A DNA stretch of 64,000 nt from Xanthobacter sp. NM-59 (GCF_021401125.1 NZ_JACBFQ010000009.1:1-64000); one strand, 5' to 3'; positions 48,415 to 58,134 are shown, counted from the first letter of the stretch. Notes: generated from the letters alone by a model not told the origin. Translations and numbers: made by a program.

Positions 48415-51400
48415 TCAGCCCGGCGGGGTGTCGTTGGAATCCCGGAATTCGAAGATCTTGCGCAGGAAGCCCGGCGCCACGGCGGAGATGGGGTTCACCC
48501 GCAGCGTCGGCCCGCTCATGGGACCGACAACCTCGAACGTCACGCCCAACAGCCCTTCATTGGGGCCACCGCCGAGGAACATGCCCAGCACCGGCAGCTT
48601 GGAGAACATGTTGTTGAGGGCGTAAGCGGGCACGAAGGTGCCCCGCATGGACAGCCGGTTGGCGGCAAAATCCAGCGTGCCGTCGAAGGTCACGCCCGCG
48701 GAGGTGCCCCAGATGGCGCCATCCTTAAAGGTGATCTTGCCCGGCGTGCGCACGAACTGAGCCTGAGCTTTCTCGAACGCCGCCGATCCATCAACGATGT
48801 TGCCGGAGGAGTCGCGCACCGCGCTGGACAGCTGGGTGAGGCCCGGCTCCCCCTTCACGAAGAAGTTGCGCAGATGCAGCAGGCCCTGCTGCGGGGTGTC
48901 GTCGCTGCGTGGCGGGTCCACAACCAACCAGGCATCGCCCCCCTGCATCTTGGGATAGATGTCGAGAAAGCGCAGCAGCGCGCCGGCATCGGTGGTGGCC
49001 ACCTGCAGCGCCGGCCCCTTGCCGCGCCAGTCGCGGATCTCATTCTTCCAGTCCCGGATCTTGCCGGAAAGGGAGCCCTCGCGGCCCACCTTGGCCGAAA
49101 GGTCCAGCTCCGTTATCTCCACCCCGCGCCGCGCGACGCGCAGGTCGAACTGGCGCATCACCTCGCCATTGTTGCCGGTCAGGGCCCCCACCTTCGCGTC
49201 GAGATCCACATCCGGCATCTTGGTCTGGCGGCGGTTGGCCGAACCGGTGGGTGTGGTCATGATGCTCTTCATGATCCCGCGCGCGTCCATCACCTCGCCG
49301 GTGAGGCGGACCTTCAGCACCTCGCCCGCTTTGTCCGCCTTGAGCGCGGCCTTGTCGCCATCGGAAAGCTGGAACACCGGGAACTGGGCGGACAGCAGAT
49401 CCCCCGAATCCGAAAGCTCCAGCGAGCCCTTCAGCAGCGTGCCCGACCCTTCCATGGTCAGGTCGTTGAGCCGCACCGTGCGGCCCTCGTCATTCATGCT
49501 GAAGCGCGCCTTGAGGGGCTTGCCGCTGGGCTTGCTGAGGCCGGGAATAAGATCGGAAATGCGGGCCGCGGTCAGATCCACCTCGATGGTCGCGCGGGTG
49601 TCCACATTGTTGGTGGTGCCGACGAACTGCACCGCCAGCGGTCCCGTTATGCCCGGCACGTCCAGCCCGAGCTTCACCCGCGCCGCATCGTCCACCGTGG
49701 CGCTGATGCGGATGTCGGCGTCGGCCACATCCTTCTTCTTCTCATACTCGAAGGCGATGGGCGCGCCGCCGAGCTTGCCGTTGCCACGCAGCAGAATGCC
49801 GGTAGGCGAGGCAAACGCCTGCACCGTCGCGCCCTCGAGCCGCAGCGCCTTGAACACCTTGTCCACGCCGAAATCGGTGAGGGTGGCATCCACCGAGTAG
49901 TCAAGGTCTTCCGGCAGCGGCACCTTGCGGAAGATGATGTTGAGCTGGAGCAACGCGGAGAACTTGCCGCGCGTGGTGGAAGGGTCGAAGGCGGTTCCAG
50001 CCGGCCCCTTCAGAGGCTCCATGCCCAGCACCTCAACGGCAGCATCCGCCGGCCCGGCGAAGCGCACCGAAATCTTCGCCGTGGGCTCGCGCGGGAAATA
50101 ATCCGGCATGAACATCACGCCGTTATTCACCGCGATCTTCCGGTTTTGCGGCGTCACCATGGTTCCATCGGGCATGTCGATGCGCACGGTGCGGCCCGTC
50201 ACCACGATGGCGAGGCTGGCATTCTCCACCGGCGGCAGCCCCTTCACCGGCAGCAGGGTCACGCCCTTGCCGTTGATGGTGAAATGCACGCTGTCCTCGG
50301 GCAGCGGCACCTGCTTCTGGCCGATGAGGTCGAGCGGGATGTTGACCAGGAGATTGATGTCGCTGGCCGTGCCGCCGGAAACGTTCTCGATGGCGAACTG
50401 GCGCGCCGGGGGCGCGATGCTCACCGGCCAGAAGCGCTTGACGGTGGCCACCGGCATGGGCGAGGCAGCGCCCTGCATGCGCAGGCTCGGCACCTGCGCG
50501 CCGAAATCGAAGGCGGCGGTGAAGGTGAAGCTGCCGACCTTGCTGCCGAGCAGGCCGCGCTCAACCCGCAGCTGGCGGCTCGCGGTGTCATAGGCGCCAG
50601 CCACCTCCACCTGGTCGATGACGAGCGCCGGCTCGCTCATCTCCGGGCCCTTGAGCACCACAGAATCCTGCGAGATGGCGAAGGACCAAGGGTCGCGGGC
50701 CTGCGCCGGCACGTGGATCTCACCCTTCAGCGCCACCTTGTTCTCGTTCTTGGCGGCCACGATGGGGTCGAGCACGATCACCCGGCGGGTGGCATCAAGC
50801 CGGGCCCCCAGATGGGCATAGTCGATGATGAAGCGCTCGGTCGGCTCCTCGCCATTGCCGATGGCGCCGGCTCCCAGCTCGATATCGGCATCGGCGGCCT
50901 TCAGGTCGCCATTCAGGCCCAGGCGCGCCGTCAGCGTCGCGTTCAGGGGCGTGTCCATATAGAAGCGGCGGTGATCCTGGCTGAAGGCCTGGACCAGATC
51001 GCGCGTGGACAGGTCGTTGATGACCACTTCCACCGCCCGCTCGTCATTGCGGGCGGGCGCGATGCGCGCCACCGCCGTGGAGACGCCTTGCGGCCCCTGG
51101 GAGGTGAAGCTCAGCTCCGCGCCGCCCGCCGGCATCCGCGCCAGCCGCACGGTGATGTGGCGAAACACGATGCGCCGGCCGGAACTCTCATTCTCAACGA
51201 TGAGGGTGCCATCCTTCAGGCCCACGTCCGCCAGGGCGCCTCCATCGAAGCCCACCGCATCGAGATCCTTCAGCCATTGCGCCAGGAAGCGCAGCCGCAG
51301 GGGATCGATTTCATCGGGGGCGGCGGCCGGCATTGCGGCGTGGGCCGCCGGATCAGCCGCGCCGGGGACACCCACGGCCGCGACCGGCTGCGCGGAGGGC

Positions 51401-51966
51401 GCGCCGCCGGCCACCGGCGGAACCGGCTGCGACTTGAGGGATGGCTTCACCGGCTGGGCATCGTCGCCCGAGGCGACGGCCACGGCGAGCTGGCCGGAGG
51501 CGCTGATGTGAACCGTCATCTGCGCGCCGATGAGGTCCACACGGCGCGCCTTGGGCATGAGCGAGAGCAGGGAGCCTTCCAGCTCCACCTCGGCGCTGGG
51601 CGCGCTGGCCATCAGCTCGCCATCGGCCGCGAAAACCTTGATGTCGTGAACCACGACAGCGGTTGCGCCATCGCTCGCCCGCTCCACGGTGGTGGAACCG
51701 ATGGACACCTTCCGGCCATCGCCGATTCGGTCCTCCAGGGCTTGCTCGATATAGGGCGTCGCCACATTGGCGGTCACCACGCCCGTGGCGATGAGCGCGT
51801 AAAGGGTCAGCGCCGCGAGGCTGGCGAGGGCGATGAAGCCGAGCACGATGCTCGCGGCCACGCGCGCGATGCGCCCCCGCGGCACCAGCGCACCCATGAG
51901 GCTGCGGATGTGCGCGTGGCGTGGTCTGCGCCGCTGCGAAGCGGGGCTCGGCCCGAAATCCTCCAT
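48415..51966 (-). CDS. Large AsmA/TamB-like envelope protein (YhdP/DUF3971 type)
   Basis: A 1,183-residue protein with one N-terminal transmembrane helix (VAASIVLGFIALASLAALTLY) after a basic cytoplasmic stretch (MEDFGPSPASQRRRPRHAHI...), then a very long periplasmic region of amphipathic beta-strands. Such proteins (AsmA, TamB, YhdP) form hydrophobic grooves bridging the inner and outer membranes and move phospholipids. The C-terminal part (KITFKDGAIWGTSAGVTFDG, ANRLSMRGTFVPAYALNNMF and KLPVLGMFLGG) matches the typical AsmA-like-C/DUF3971 end. The ATG at 51966 is preceded by GGGAGGA. A long open frame on the opposite strand is a composition shadow. It converges with the WYL/TerB gene and is divergent from bcp. 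Confidence 0.85.
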   Translation of the reverse strand: MEDFGPSPASQRRRPRHAHIRSLMGALVPRGRIARVAASIVLGFIALASLAALTLYALIATGVVTANVATPYIEQALEDRIGDGRKVSIGSTTVERASDGATAVVVHDIKVFAADGELMASAPSAEVELEGSLLSLMPKARRVDLIGAQMTVHISASGQLAVAVASGDDAQPVKPSLKSQPVPPVAGGAPSAQPVAAVGVPGAADPAAHAAMPAAAPDEIDPLRLRFLAQWLKDLDAVGFDGGALADVGLKDGTLIVENESSGRRIVFRHITVRLARMPAGGAELSFTSQGPQGVSTAVARIAPARNDERAVEVVINDLSTRDLVQAFSQDHRRFYMDTPLNATLTARLGLNGDLKAADADIELGAGAIGNGEEPTERFIIDYAHLGARLDATRRVIVLDPIVAAKNENKVALKGEIHVPAQARDPWSFAISQDSVVLKGPEMSEPALVIDQVEVAGAYDTASRQLRVERGLLGSKVGSFTFTAAFDFGAQVPSLRMQGAASPMPVATVKRFWPVSIAPPARQFAIENVSGGTASDINLLVNIPLDLIGQKQVPLPEDSVHFTINGKGVTLLPVKGLPPVENASLAIVVTGRTVRIDMPDGTMVTPQNRKIAVNNGVMFMPDYFPREPTAKISVRFAGPADAAVEVLGMEPLKGPAGTAFDPSTTRGKFSALLQLNIIFRKVPLPEDLDYSVDATLTDFGVDKVFKALRLEGATVQAFASPTGILLRGNGKLGGAPIAFEYEKKKDVADADIRISATVDDAARVKLGLDVPGITGPLAVQFVGTTNNVDTRATIEVDLTAARISDLIPGLSKPSGKPLKARFSMNDEGRTVRLNDLTMEGSGTLLKGSLELSDSGDLLSAQFPVFQLSDGDKAALKADKAGEVLKVRLTGEVMDARGIMKSIMTTPTGSANRRQTKMPDVDLDAKVGALTGNNGEVMRQFDLRVARRGVEITELDLSAKVGREGSLSGKIRDWKNEIRDWRGKGPALQVATTDAGALLRFLDIYPKMQGGDAWLVVDPPRSDDTPQQGLLHLRNFFVKGEPGLTQLSSAVRDSSGNIVDGSAAFEKAQAQFVRTPGKITFKDGAIWGTSAGVTFDGTLDFAANRLSMRGTFVPAYALNNMFSKLPVLGMFLGGGPNEGLLGVTFEVVGPMSGPTLRVNPISAVAPGFLRKIFEFRDSNDTPPG

Positions 51967-52200
51967 GCCCGCGTCGTCCTCCCGCAACCGTCTCACTCAC
52001 CGGACGCTCTGGCGGGTGCCGCCGCGAACCGCCGCGCACCCATTACACGCCCCAACATTTCAACCTAATGTCCATCTTCGGCGTAAAGATGAGGTGGATC
52101 GATGCGCGCACAGCATACCGCCCGCCCACGGAACGGGACTATGCTCGCCTCAGGTCCAGCGATTTGCCGTATGGCGCGGAACACGTCGAAAGGAAGGCGA

Positions 52201-52674
52201 ATGGGTAAAATTCCCGAAGTCGGCTCCAAAGCACCCCCGTTTCGCCTCAAACGGGACGGCGGCGGCGAGGTGAGCCTCGACGATTTCAAGGGCCGCAAGC
52301 TGGCGCTTTATTTCTACCCCAAGGCCAACACCTCCGGCTGCACCAAGGAGGCGATCGCCTTCAACGGCCTCAAGGCCGCCTTTGCCGCCGCGGACACCGA
52401 CATCGTCGGCGTTTCCGCCGATCCGGTGAAGGCCCAGGACAGCTTCAAGGCCAAGCACGAGCTCGACTTCCCCCTCGGCTCCGACGAGACCCACGAGATG
52501 CTGGAAGCCTACGGCGTGTGGGGCGAAAAGAGCATGTACGGCCGCAAGTTCATGGGCATCACCCGCGCCACCGTGCTGATCGGCCGCGACGGCAAGATCG
52601 CCAGGGTCTGGCCCAAGGTGAAGGTGGATGGCCATGCCGAGGATGTTCTGAAGGCGGCCCAGGAGCTGGCGTGA
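52201..52674 (+). CDS. bcp: Bcp-type thioredoxin-dependent peroxiredoxin, 1-Cys
   Basis: A 157-residue AhpC/TSA-family peroxiredoxin. LALYFYPKANTSGCTKEAIA contains the peroxidatic Cys47; it is the only Cys in the protein, so the enzyme must be a 1-Cys type that is reduced by an external thiol (E. coli Bcp has a resolving Cys five residues later). The motif deviates from the usual TPGCT (TSGCT). DIVGVSADPVKAQDSFKAKH and LDFPLGSDE follow. The ATG at 52201 (MGKIPEVGSK) has AGGAAGG upstream. It removes hydroperoxides in the cytoplasm. Confidence 0.93.
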   Translation: MGKIPEVGSKAPPFRLKRDGGGEVSLDDFKGRKLALYFYPKANTSGCTKEAIAFNGLKAAFAAADTDIVGVSADPVKAQDSFKAKHELDFPLGSDETHEMLEAYGVWGEKSMYGRKFMGITRATVLIGRDGKIARVWPKVKVDGHAEDVLKAAQELA

Positions 52675-52702
52675 GGCCGCGCTCCGGCGGTGGAGCGCGG
52701 CC
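52675..52702 (+). terminator. Hairpin directly after bcp
   Basis: Perfect 11-bp arms GGCCGCGCTCC / GGAGCGCGGCC with a 6-base loop begin 1 bp after the bcp stop codon. No T-run follows, so it is a stabilising or Rho-related 3' end structure rather than a textbook terminator. Confidence 0.55.
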
Positions 52703-52818
52703 ATCCCGGTGGCGAAAGAGACGCCGCGACCGCTGACTTGTCCACAGATCCCCGCCCCGATGGGCGGGTTCCACCGCCGCGCCGGCCCATCTGACCTTCC
52801 GTCAGATAAGGCAGAGAA

Positions 52819-53604
52819 TCAGGCCACGGCGACGTTCTGCGGCAGCACGAACGGACCGGGCGGGGCCACCCCCACCCGCACCTTCACCCCGAAGGCCCGC
52901 TCCAGCACCTCGTCCGTGAGCACCCCGGCCACCGGGCCCTCGGCCACCAGGCCACCATGGGCGAGCACCACCAGGCGGTCCGCCACCATGGCCGCGAGGT
53001 TAAGGTCGTGCAGCACGGCCAGCACGCCGCCGCCGGCATCCGCATGGGCCCGGGCGAGGCGCAGGACCGTGAGCTGGTGGGCAAGATCGAGGCTGGCCGT
53101 GGGCTCGTCCAGGAACAGGTAGGAGGGCTTGCCCGCCTGCGCGCATTCCAGCTGGGCCAGGATGCGCGCGAGCTGCACGCGCTGGCGCTCGCCGCCCGAA
53201 AGGCTCTCATAGCGGCGCTCCGAAAAGCCCGGCAGGTCCACCTGCCGCAACAGCCTCGCGACGCGCGATGCGCCCTCCCCGCCCGCCGTGGGACCGACGC
53301 CCATGAGGCCCACCGAGATCACCTCCGCCACCGAGAAGGCGAACGCCACTTCCGCCGCCTGGGGCAGCACCGCGCGGCGCCGCGCCAGCTCGGCCGCCGG
53401 CATGGCGTGAATGTCCGCTCCATCGAGCCGCACCGTGCCGCCCGCCAGCCGGTGCTCGCCCGACAGGGCTCTCAGCAGCGTGGACTTGCCGGCGCCATTG
53501 GGGCCCACCAGCACCGTCACCTCGCCCGGCCGCAGGGCCAGGGCTACGCCATCCAGCAGCACCCGGCCGCCGGCCACGACCCGCACATCCTTCGCTTCAT
53601 ACAT
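52819..53604 (-). CDS. hmuV: Haem ABC transporter ATPase
   Basis: A 261-residue ATPase of the FecE/HmuV group: Walker A LVGPNGAGKSTLLRAL, Q-loop RRAVLPQAAEVAFAFSVAEV (the PQ...FAFTV-type stretch typical of HmuV), signature SLSGGERQRVQLARIL and Walker B SYLFLDEPTASLD, then HQLTVLRLAR and HDLNLAAMVADR. It powers haem import through HmuU. The ATG at 53604 (MYEAKDVRVV) is 4 bp after the hmuU stop; the longer frame is spurious. Confidence 0.94.
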   Translation of the reverse strand: MYEAKDVRVVAGGRVLLDGVALALRPGEVTVLVGPNGAGKSTLLRALSGEHRLAGGTVRLDGADIHAMPAAELARRRAVLPQAAEVAFAFSVAEVISVGLMGVGPTAGGEGASRVARLLRQVDLPGFSERRYESLSGGERQRVQLARILAQLECAQAGKPSYLFLDEPTASLDLAHQLTVLRLARAHADAGGGVLAVLHDLNLAAMVADRLVVLAHGGLVAEGPVAGVLTDEVLERAFGVKVRVGVAPPGPFVLPQNVAVA

Positions 53605-53608
53605 CGTC

Positions 53609-54694
53609 TCACCCCACGAAGGCGCGGCGCCGCAGCAGCAGCCACAGAAAGAAGGGCGCACCCACCAGGGCCGTGACCACGCCCAAGGGCAGTTCCGCCG
53701 GCGCGGCGAGCATGCGCGAGAGAATGTCGGCCGCCAGTAGCACCGCGGCCCCCAGCAGGGCCGAGGCCGGCAGCAGCACCCGATGGGAGGGGCCCAGCGC
53801 CAGCCGTGCCAGATGGGGCACCACGAGGCCGATGAAGCCCACCACCCCGGCGGCCGCCACCGATGCGCCCACGCCCGCAGCGACACCGATGATGGCAATG
53901 CGCTTCAGCCGCTCCACCGCGATGCCCACATGGAAGGCCTCCGCCTCACCGAGCGCCAGGGCGTCGAGCCCGCGCGCCAGCAGTGGAGAGGCCAGCACCA
54001 GAGCGATGATGAACGGCGCGGCAAGCCCCACCTTCACCCAGGTGGCGCCGCCGAGGCTGCCCATGGTCCAGAACAGGAACTCGCGGGTCTGCTGCTCGGA
54101 GGCCATGAACACCATGACGCCGGTGCCGGCGCTCGCCAGCGCGCCCAGCGCCAGCCCCGCGAACAGCAAGGTGGCGACCGAGGTGCGGCCGTCGCTGGTG
54201 GCGAGCCGGCCGATGAGCAGCGTGGTGGCAAGCCCGCCCAGGAACGCCGCCAACGGCAGGCCGAGCAGCTGCACCGAAGAGGGCAGCACTGCCCCGAGCG
54301 CGCCGCCGAACACCACCCAGGCCACGGCCGCCAGCGCCGCCCCGGGCGCCACGCCCACAAGTCCCGGATCGGCCAGGGCATTTCGGAACACCCCCTGCAT
54401 CATGGCCCCGGCCACCGCCGTGCCGGCCCCCACCAGGGCGCCGAGGACCGCGCGCGGCAGGCGCACATCCAGGATGACGATGCGTTCGCGCAAAAGCCCC
54501 TCGGCCGCCGGAACGCCGCTCACCGCATCCCACAGCACCGCCAGCACCCGGGCCGGCGGAATGGCGAACGGCCCGATGGCGAGCGCGCCCAGGAAGGACA
54601 GCACCGCCAGCACCGCGAACAGGCCCAGGCCCGCCGTCACCGGCCGGCGCGCGGGGCGCGCGGCGGCGGAAAGGGGCATGTGTTCCGCGCTCAT
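53609..54694 (-). CDS. hmuU: Haem ABC transporter permease (FecCD family)
   Basis: A 361-residue inner-membrane permease with about nine to ten hydrophobic helices. Conserved FecCD elements: RLPRAVLGALVGAGTAVAGA, FRNALADPGLVGVAPGAALA, GVVGFIGLVVPHLARLALGP, SHRVLLPASALLGAAVLLAA and PAELPLGVVTALVGAPFFLWLL. It forms the homodimeric channel with HmuV. The ATG at 54694 overlaps the hmuT stop (ATGA). Confidence 0.94.
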   Translation of the reverse strand: MSAEHMPLSAAARPARRPVTAGLGLFAVLAVLSFLGALAIGPFAIPPARVLAVLWDAVSGVPAAEGLLRERIVILDVRLPRAVLGALVGAGTAVAGAMMQGVFRNALADPGLVGVAPGAALAAVAWVVFGGALGAVLPSSVQLLGLPLAAFLGGLATTLLIGRLATSDGRTSVATLLFAGLALGALASAGTGVMVFMASEQQTREFLFWTMGSLGGATWVKVGLAAPFIIALVLASPLLARGLDALALGEAEAFHVGIAVERLKRIAIIGVAAGVGASVAAAGVVGFIGLVVPHLARLALGPSHRVLLPASALLGAAVLLAADILSRMLAAPAELPLGVVTALVGAPFFLWLLLRRRAFVG

Positions 54695-55623
54695 TCGTCG
54701 GGCTCCGCCGCCCAGGGCCGCGCCGGCAGCTCGGGCATGTTCGAGTCATGAAGCGCGGCTGCCAGGTCACGCGCCGCCTGCGGCGCCCGCGGGCCGAAGC
54801 CGAGCAGATAGGAGCCGGGCAGGCTGACGAATCGTTTCTGCGTTGCCGCCGGCGTGCCGGCGAAGGCGGGCAGGCCGAGCACGCTTTCAGCGTCCAGCAC
54901 CTGCCCGCCGCCGCGCATCACCACCACCGCGTCTGGATCGGCGGCCATGGCCGCCTCGTCCACCGCCGGCTTGTAGCCCTTGATGGCGGCCATGGCGTTC
55001 CGCACCCCCGCCAGCTGGAACATGGCATCCGCGCTGGTGTCCACGCCGCCCACCACCGCCGTGCCATTGCCGATGGAGAGCACGAACACCGCGCGCGGAT
55101 GCGCCTTCAGCTCCGCCACGGCCTTGCCGAGCGCGGTGAAATCGGCGCGCACGGCCTCGGCAAGGGCCCTGCCCTTTTCCGGCTCGCCCACCGCGGCCGC
55201 CACCGCCTCGATCTTGCGCACCACGCCGTCCGCGTCATGAGCATCGGGAATGATGACGACCGGCACCGAGGCGCTCTCCAGCACATCGAGGGTGGAGCGC
55301 GGCCCCGCACCCTCCACGGCCAGGATGACGCTGGGCCCCACCGACAACACGCCTTCGGGCGCCAGCGTCCGCGAATAGCCCACGTCCGGCAGCTTGCGCG
55401 CGGCGGCGGGATAACGGCTGGTCTGGTCCACCGCGATCACCCGATCCCCCAGGCCAAGGGCGAACAGGATCTCCGTGACCGAGCCGCCGATGGACACGAT
55501 GCGGGAGGCATCCTTCACGGACACCACCCGCCCGCGCGCGTCCATCACCTCCACCGCCCGGGCTGAGGCAAGAGCCGGCAGGATCGCGAAAAGCATTGCA
55601 GCCACAACGATATTGAGCGACAT
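54691..55623 (-). CDS. hmuT: Periplasmic haem-binding protein
   Basis: A 310-residue class III (TroA-fold) binding protein. Starting at the ATG at 55623, MSLNIVVAAMLFAILPALAS is a Sec signal peptide. The mature protein begins RAVEVMDARGRVVSV and has SIGGSVTEILFALGLGDRVI, YSRTLAPEGVLSVGPSVILA and a conserved C-terminal GFGPRAPQAARDLA. A Tyr in the ...DVGYSRTL segment is the axial haem ligand in HmuT/ShuT. The frame is open to 55707, but that stretch has AT-rich, non-typical codons and would bury the signal peptide, so I exclude it. Confidence 0.92.
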   Translation of the reverse strand: MSLNIVVAAMLFAILPALASARAVEVMDARGRVVSVKDASRIVSIGGSVTEILFALGLGDRVIAVDQTSRYPAAARKLPDVGYSRTLAPEGVLSVGPSVILAVEGAGPRSTLDVLESASVPVVIIPDAHDADGVVRKIEAVAAAVGEPEKGRALAEAVRADFTALGKAVAELKAHPRAVFVLSIGNGTAVVGGVDTSADAMFQLAGVRNAMAAIKGYKPAVDEAAMAADPDAVVVMRGGGQVLDAESVLGLPAFAGTPAATQKRFVSLPGSYLLGFGPRAPQAARDLAAALHDSNMPELPARPWAAEPDE

Positions 55624-55909
55624 CAATATGCGCAATTTTGAATCACTCCAATCTCGTATTTCAGAGTCGATCTGATTCACTTGACTCGCCATATTCGATT
55701 TATTCAAAATTAAAAACCTCTATAGATGGCGACAATCGTGCATCAATAGATGGATTTATTTTCATATTTTGACAAGCGCGCATTGACTCAGCTTGACGCA
55801 TCATTGGTAGCGCGATAACCCGGACCTCGCAGGCGAGACGGTCCTGCAGCGCGCGAAGTTCTGCCCCACGAACGGTAGCCAGCCACGACATGACGCGGAG
55901 ACGATCATC
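55624..55909. promoter_or_regulatory. AT-rich divergent promoter region of hmuTUV and the receptor
   Basis: 286 bp with conspicuously low GC content (for example ATTTATTCAAAATTAAAAAC around 55698-55717) compared with the rest of the window. This is where iron regulation (Fur, Irr or RirA) would act, but I do not find a clean palindromic box for any of them. No HemP/HmuP-type small gene is readable here. Confidence 0.5.
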
Positions 55910-58096
55910 GTGCGTGGGCCATCACACCCCCATCGAGCCCCTTTCATTCGTTCATTTCTTTTGAGCGGCGCCGCAGCCGGCGCGCTGTTTCTGAACGGCG
56001 CCGCCGCGCTGGCGCAGAGCCTGCCGCCGGCTTCCGCCAGCGAAGACGAAATCGCCCTCGACACCCTGACGGTCGCGGCCACGCGCGGCATCGAGACCAC
56101 GGCGGTGGACGCGCTCGCCGGCGTCAGCGTCATCACGCCCGATGAGCTGCAGCAGCTCATGGCCTCGACCACGCAGCAGGTGTTTTTCGGCATTCCGGGC
56201 ACCACGGTGCTTCAGAACGGCAATTCCACCCAGGCATCCATCAATATTCGCGGCATGCAGGACTTCGGTCGTGTCGCGGTCATCCTCGATGGCGCGCGCC
56301 AGAACTTCACCCAGCTCGGCCACAATGACGGCGCCGGCTCCTTCTTCCTGGAGCCCGCTCTGCTCAGCACGGTGGACGTGGTGCGCGGCCCGGTGGCCAA
56401 CATCTACGGTTCCGGCGCCATCGGCGGCGTGGTCAGCTTCCGCACCAAGGATGTGAGCGACATCCTGAAGCCCGGCCAGAAATGGGGGGTGGAAACCAGC
56501 GGCGAGTTCGGTTCCAACGGCCCCATGGGCTTCGGTTCCGCCTTCGCGGCCACCCGCATCAACGACAATATGGACCTGTTCTTCGGCGGCACCCTGCGGG
56601 ACCAGTCGCCCTACACCGACGGCGACGGCAATGAGGTGATCGGCACCGGCTACCAGACCTGGACCGGCCTCGCCAAGCTCACCGTGCGGCCAGCGGATTT
56701 CCACGAGGTGAAGCTCACCGCCCTCAACCTCGACAGCAGCTACACCACCGCCAACAGCTATCCGCCCACCGGCACCACCCAATACGGCACCGACGTGACC
56801 AACCGCACGTTGACCGCCAGCTACAATTACTCGAACCCGGACGACACCTGGTTCGACTGGCGCTCCACCGCCTATTGGAACCAGGTGAACCAGGACCAGA
56901 CCAAGGTGGACGGCACCTGCTCCACCTCCACCGGCTGCGTCGGCGATCCGCGCAGCTTTGGCATCGACACCTGGGGCTTTGATGTGAACAACACATCCCG
57001 GCTCAATGTCGGCTCCGTGAAGAATGCCCTCACCATCGGCGGCGATTACTTCCACGACGACGTGAGCAACGAGGACAATTACGGCTTCGGCGCCGGATAC
57101 AATCCCTCGGGCGAGCGCTCCGTGGGCGGCGCCTTCGCCCAATGGCAGGCCGACTGGACCTCTTGGCTTCAGACCATCGCCGCCGTGCGCTACGATTCCT
57201 ACAAGCTTTCCAGCGACACCACTCCGGGCACCAGCGGCGACCGCTTCTCCCCCAAGATCACCGTGGGCGTCACGCCGTTCGAGTGGATCACCTTCTACGC
57301 CACCTATGCGGAAGGCTACCGCGCCCCGGCCGTGACCGAGGCCCTCGTGAATGGCGAACACCCCTCGGTGAGCCCGTATTTCAGCTTCGGCTTCCTGCCC
57401 AACCCCGACCTGAAGGCCGAGGTGGGCAAGAACAAGGAAATCGGCGTCAACCTGCGGTTCAACGACATCTTCGCCAAGGGCGACAAGTTCCGCGCCAAGG
57501 CCAATCTCTACCGCAACGACGTCTCGGACTATATCGAGATCGACTACATGACCGCCGCCGTGCCGGCATGCGCCGCCGCGGGCTGGATGCTCTGCTACCA
57601 GTACCAGAACGTGGCCGAGGCCCAGCTCCAGGGCTTCGAGTTCGAGAGCATGTATGATGCGGGCTATTGGTTCCTGGGCTTCAACGCCACCGTCTCGTCC
57701 GGCGACAACCAGACCGACAACCAGCCGCTCGTTTCCGTGATGCCCAACAACGTGGCCACGACCCTGGGCACGCGCCTGTTCGACAAGCGCCTGCAGGCAT
57801 CGGTGCGCTGGCAGTGGGTAGCGGCCAAGACGGCGGAAGACCTGCCTTCCACCTACACCGCCTCGCAGCTCGAGGAGCTGGTGACGCCCAGCTTCAACCT
57901 GGTGAACGCCTATCTTTCCTACCAGGCCACCGAGTGGATCACCGCCCAGTTCGCCCTGGAGAACCTGCTCAATGAGCAATACACTGTCTATCAGCAGTTC
58001 GTGCCCAGCGCCGGCATCACCTTCAAGGCCGGGCTGAAGGTCACGATCGGCGGCGACGTTATCGCCGCCGCGACCCCTGCCCCCATCGTCAAGTAG
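55910..58096 (+). CDS. hmuR: TonB-dependent haem receptor (HmuR type)
   Basis: A 728-residue outer-membrane receptor. After a signal peptide (SFLLSGAAAGALFLNGAAAL-AQ) the TonB-box region LDTLTVAATRG leads to the plug (INIRGMQDFGRVAVILDGAR, then VDVVRGPVANIYGSGAIGGV) and a 22-strand barrel. Haem receptors carry FRAP and NPNL motifs around a His; here they read GYRAPAVTEALVNGEHPSVS and LPNPDLKAEVG, keeping the central His. The terminal strand is not a perfect aromatic end because a tail (IAAATPAPIVK) follows. The start is a GTG at 55910 with GGAG upstream. It is divergent from hmuTUV and followed by hmuQ. Confidence 0.9.
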   Translation: MRGPSHPHRAPFIRSFLLSGAAAGALFLNGAAALAQSLPPASASEDEIALDTLTVAATRGIETTAVDALAGVSVITPDELQQLMASTTQQVFFGIPGTTVLQNGNSTQASINIRGMQDFGRVAVILDGARQNFTQLGHNDGAGSFFLEPALLSTVDVVRGPVANIYGSGAIGGVVSFRTKDVSDILKPGQKWGVETSGEFGSNGPMGFGSAFAATRINDNMDLFFGGTLRDQSPYTDGDGNEVIGTGYQTWTGLAKLTVRPADFHEVKLTALNLDSSYTTANSYPPTGTTQYGTDVTNRTLTASYNYSNPDDTWFDWRSTAYWNQVNQDQTKVDGTCSTSTGCVGDPRSFGIDTWGFDVNNTSRLNVGSVKNALTIGGDYFHDDVSNEDNYGFGAGYNPSGERSVGGAFAQWQADWTSWLQTIAAVRYDSYKLSSDTTPGTSGDRFSPKITVGVTPFEWITFYATYAEGYRAPAVTEALVNGEHPSVSPYFSFGFLPNPDLKAEVGKNKEIGVNLRFNDIFAKGDKFRAKANLYRNDVSDYIEIDYMTAAVPACAAAGWMLCYQYQNVAEAQLQGFEFESMYDAGYWFLGFNATVSSGDNQTDNQPLVSVMPNNVATTLGTRLFDKRLQASVRWQWVAAKTAEDLPSTYTASQLEELVTPSFNLVNAYLSYQATEWITAQFALENLLNEQYTVYQQFVPSAGITFKAGLKVTIGGDVIAAATPAPIVK

Positions 58097-58134
58097 CCGG
58101 GCCGCCGCGCCCCATTTTCAGACGGAGCCATAGC

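Noticed and set aside
48391-52068. 1,225-codon open frame on the plus strand opposite the AsmA/TamB-like gene
   Set aside because: It mirrors the real gene in codon phase, is rich in His/Arg/Gly/Gln as expected for the antisense of GC-rich coding DNA, and has no recognisable domain.
55700-55891. 63-codon minus-strand frame between hmuT and the receptor, tested as HemP/HmuP
   Set aside because: It has none of the HemP features (IRH...YRLR.T..GKLILTK) and uses AT-rich codons at the end; it is probably non-coding promoter DNA.
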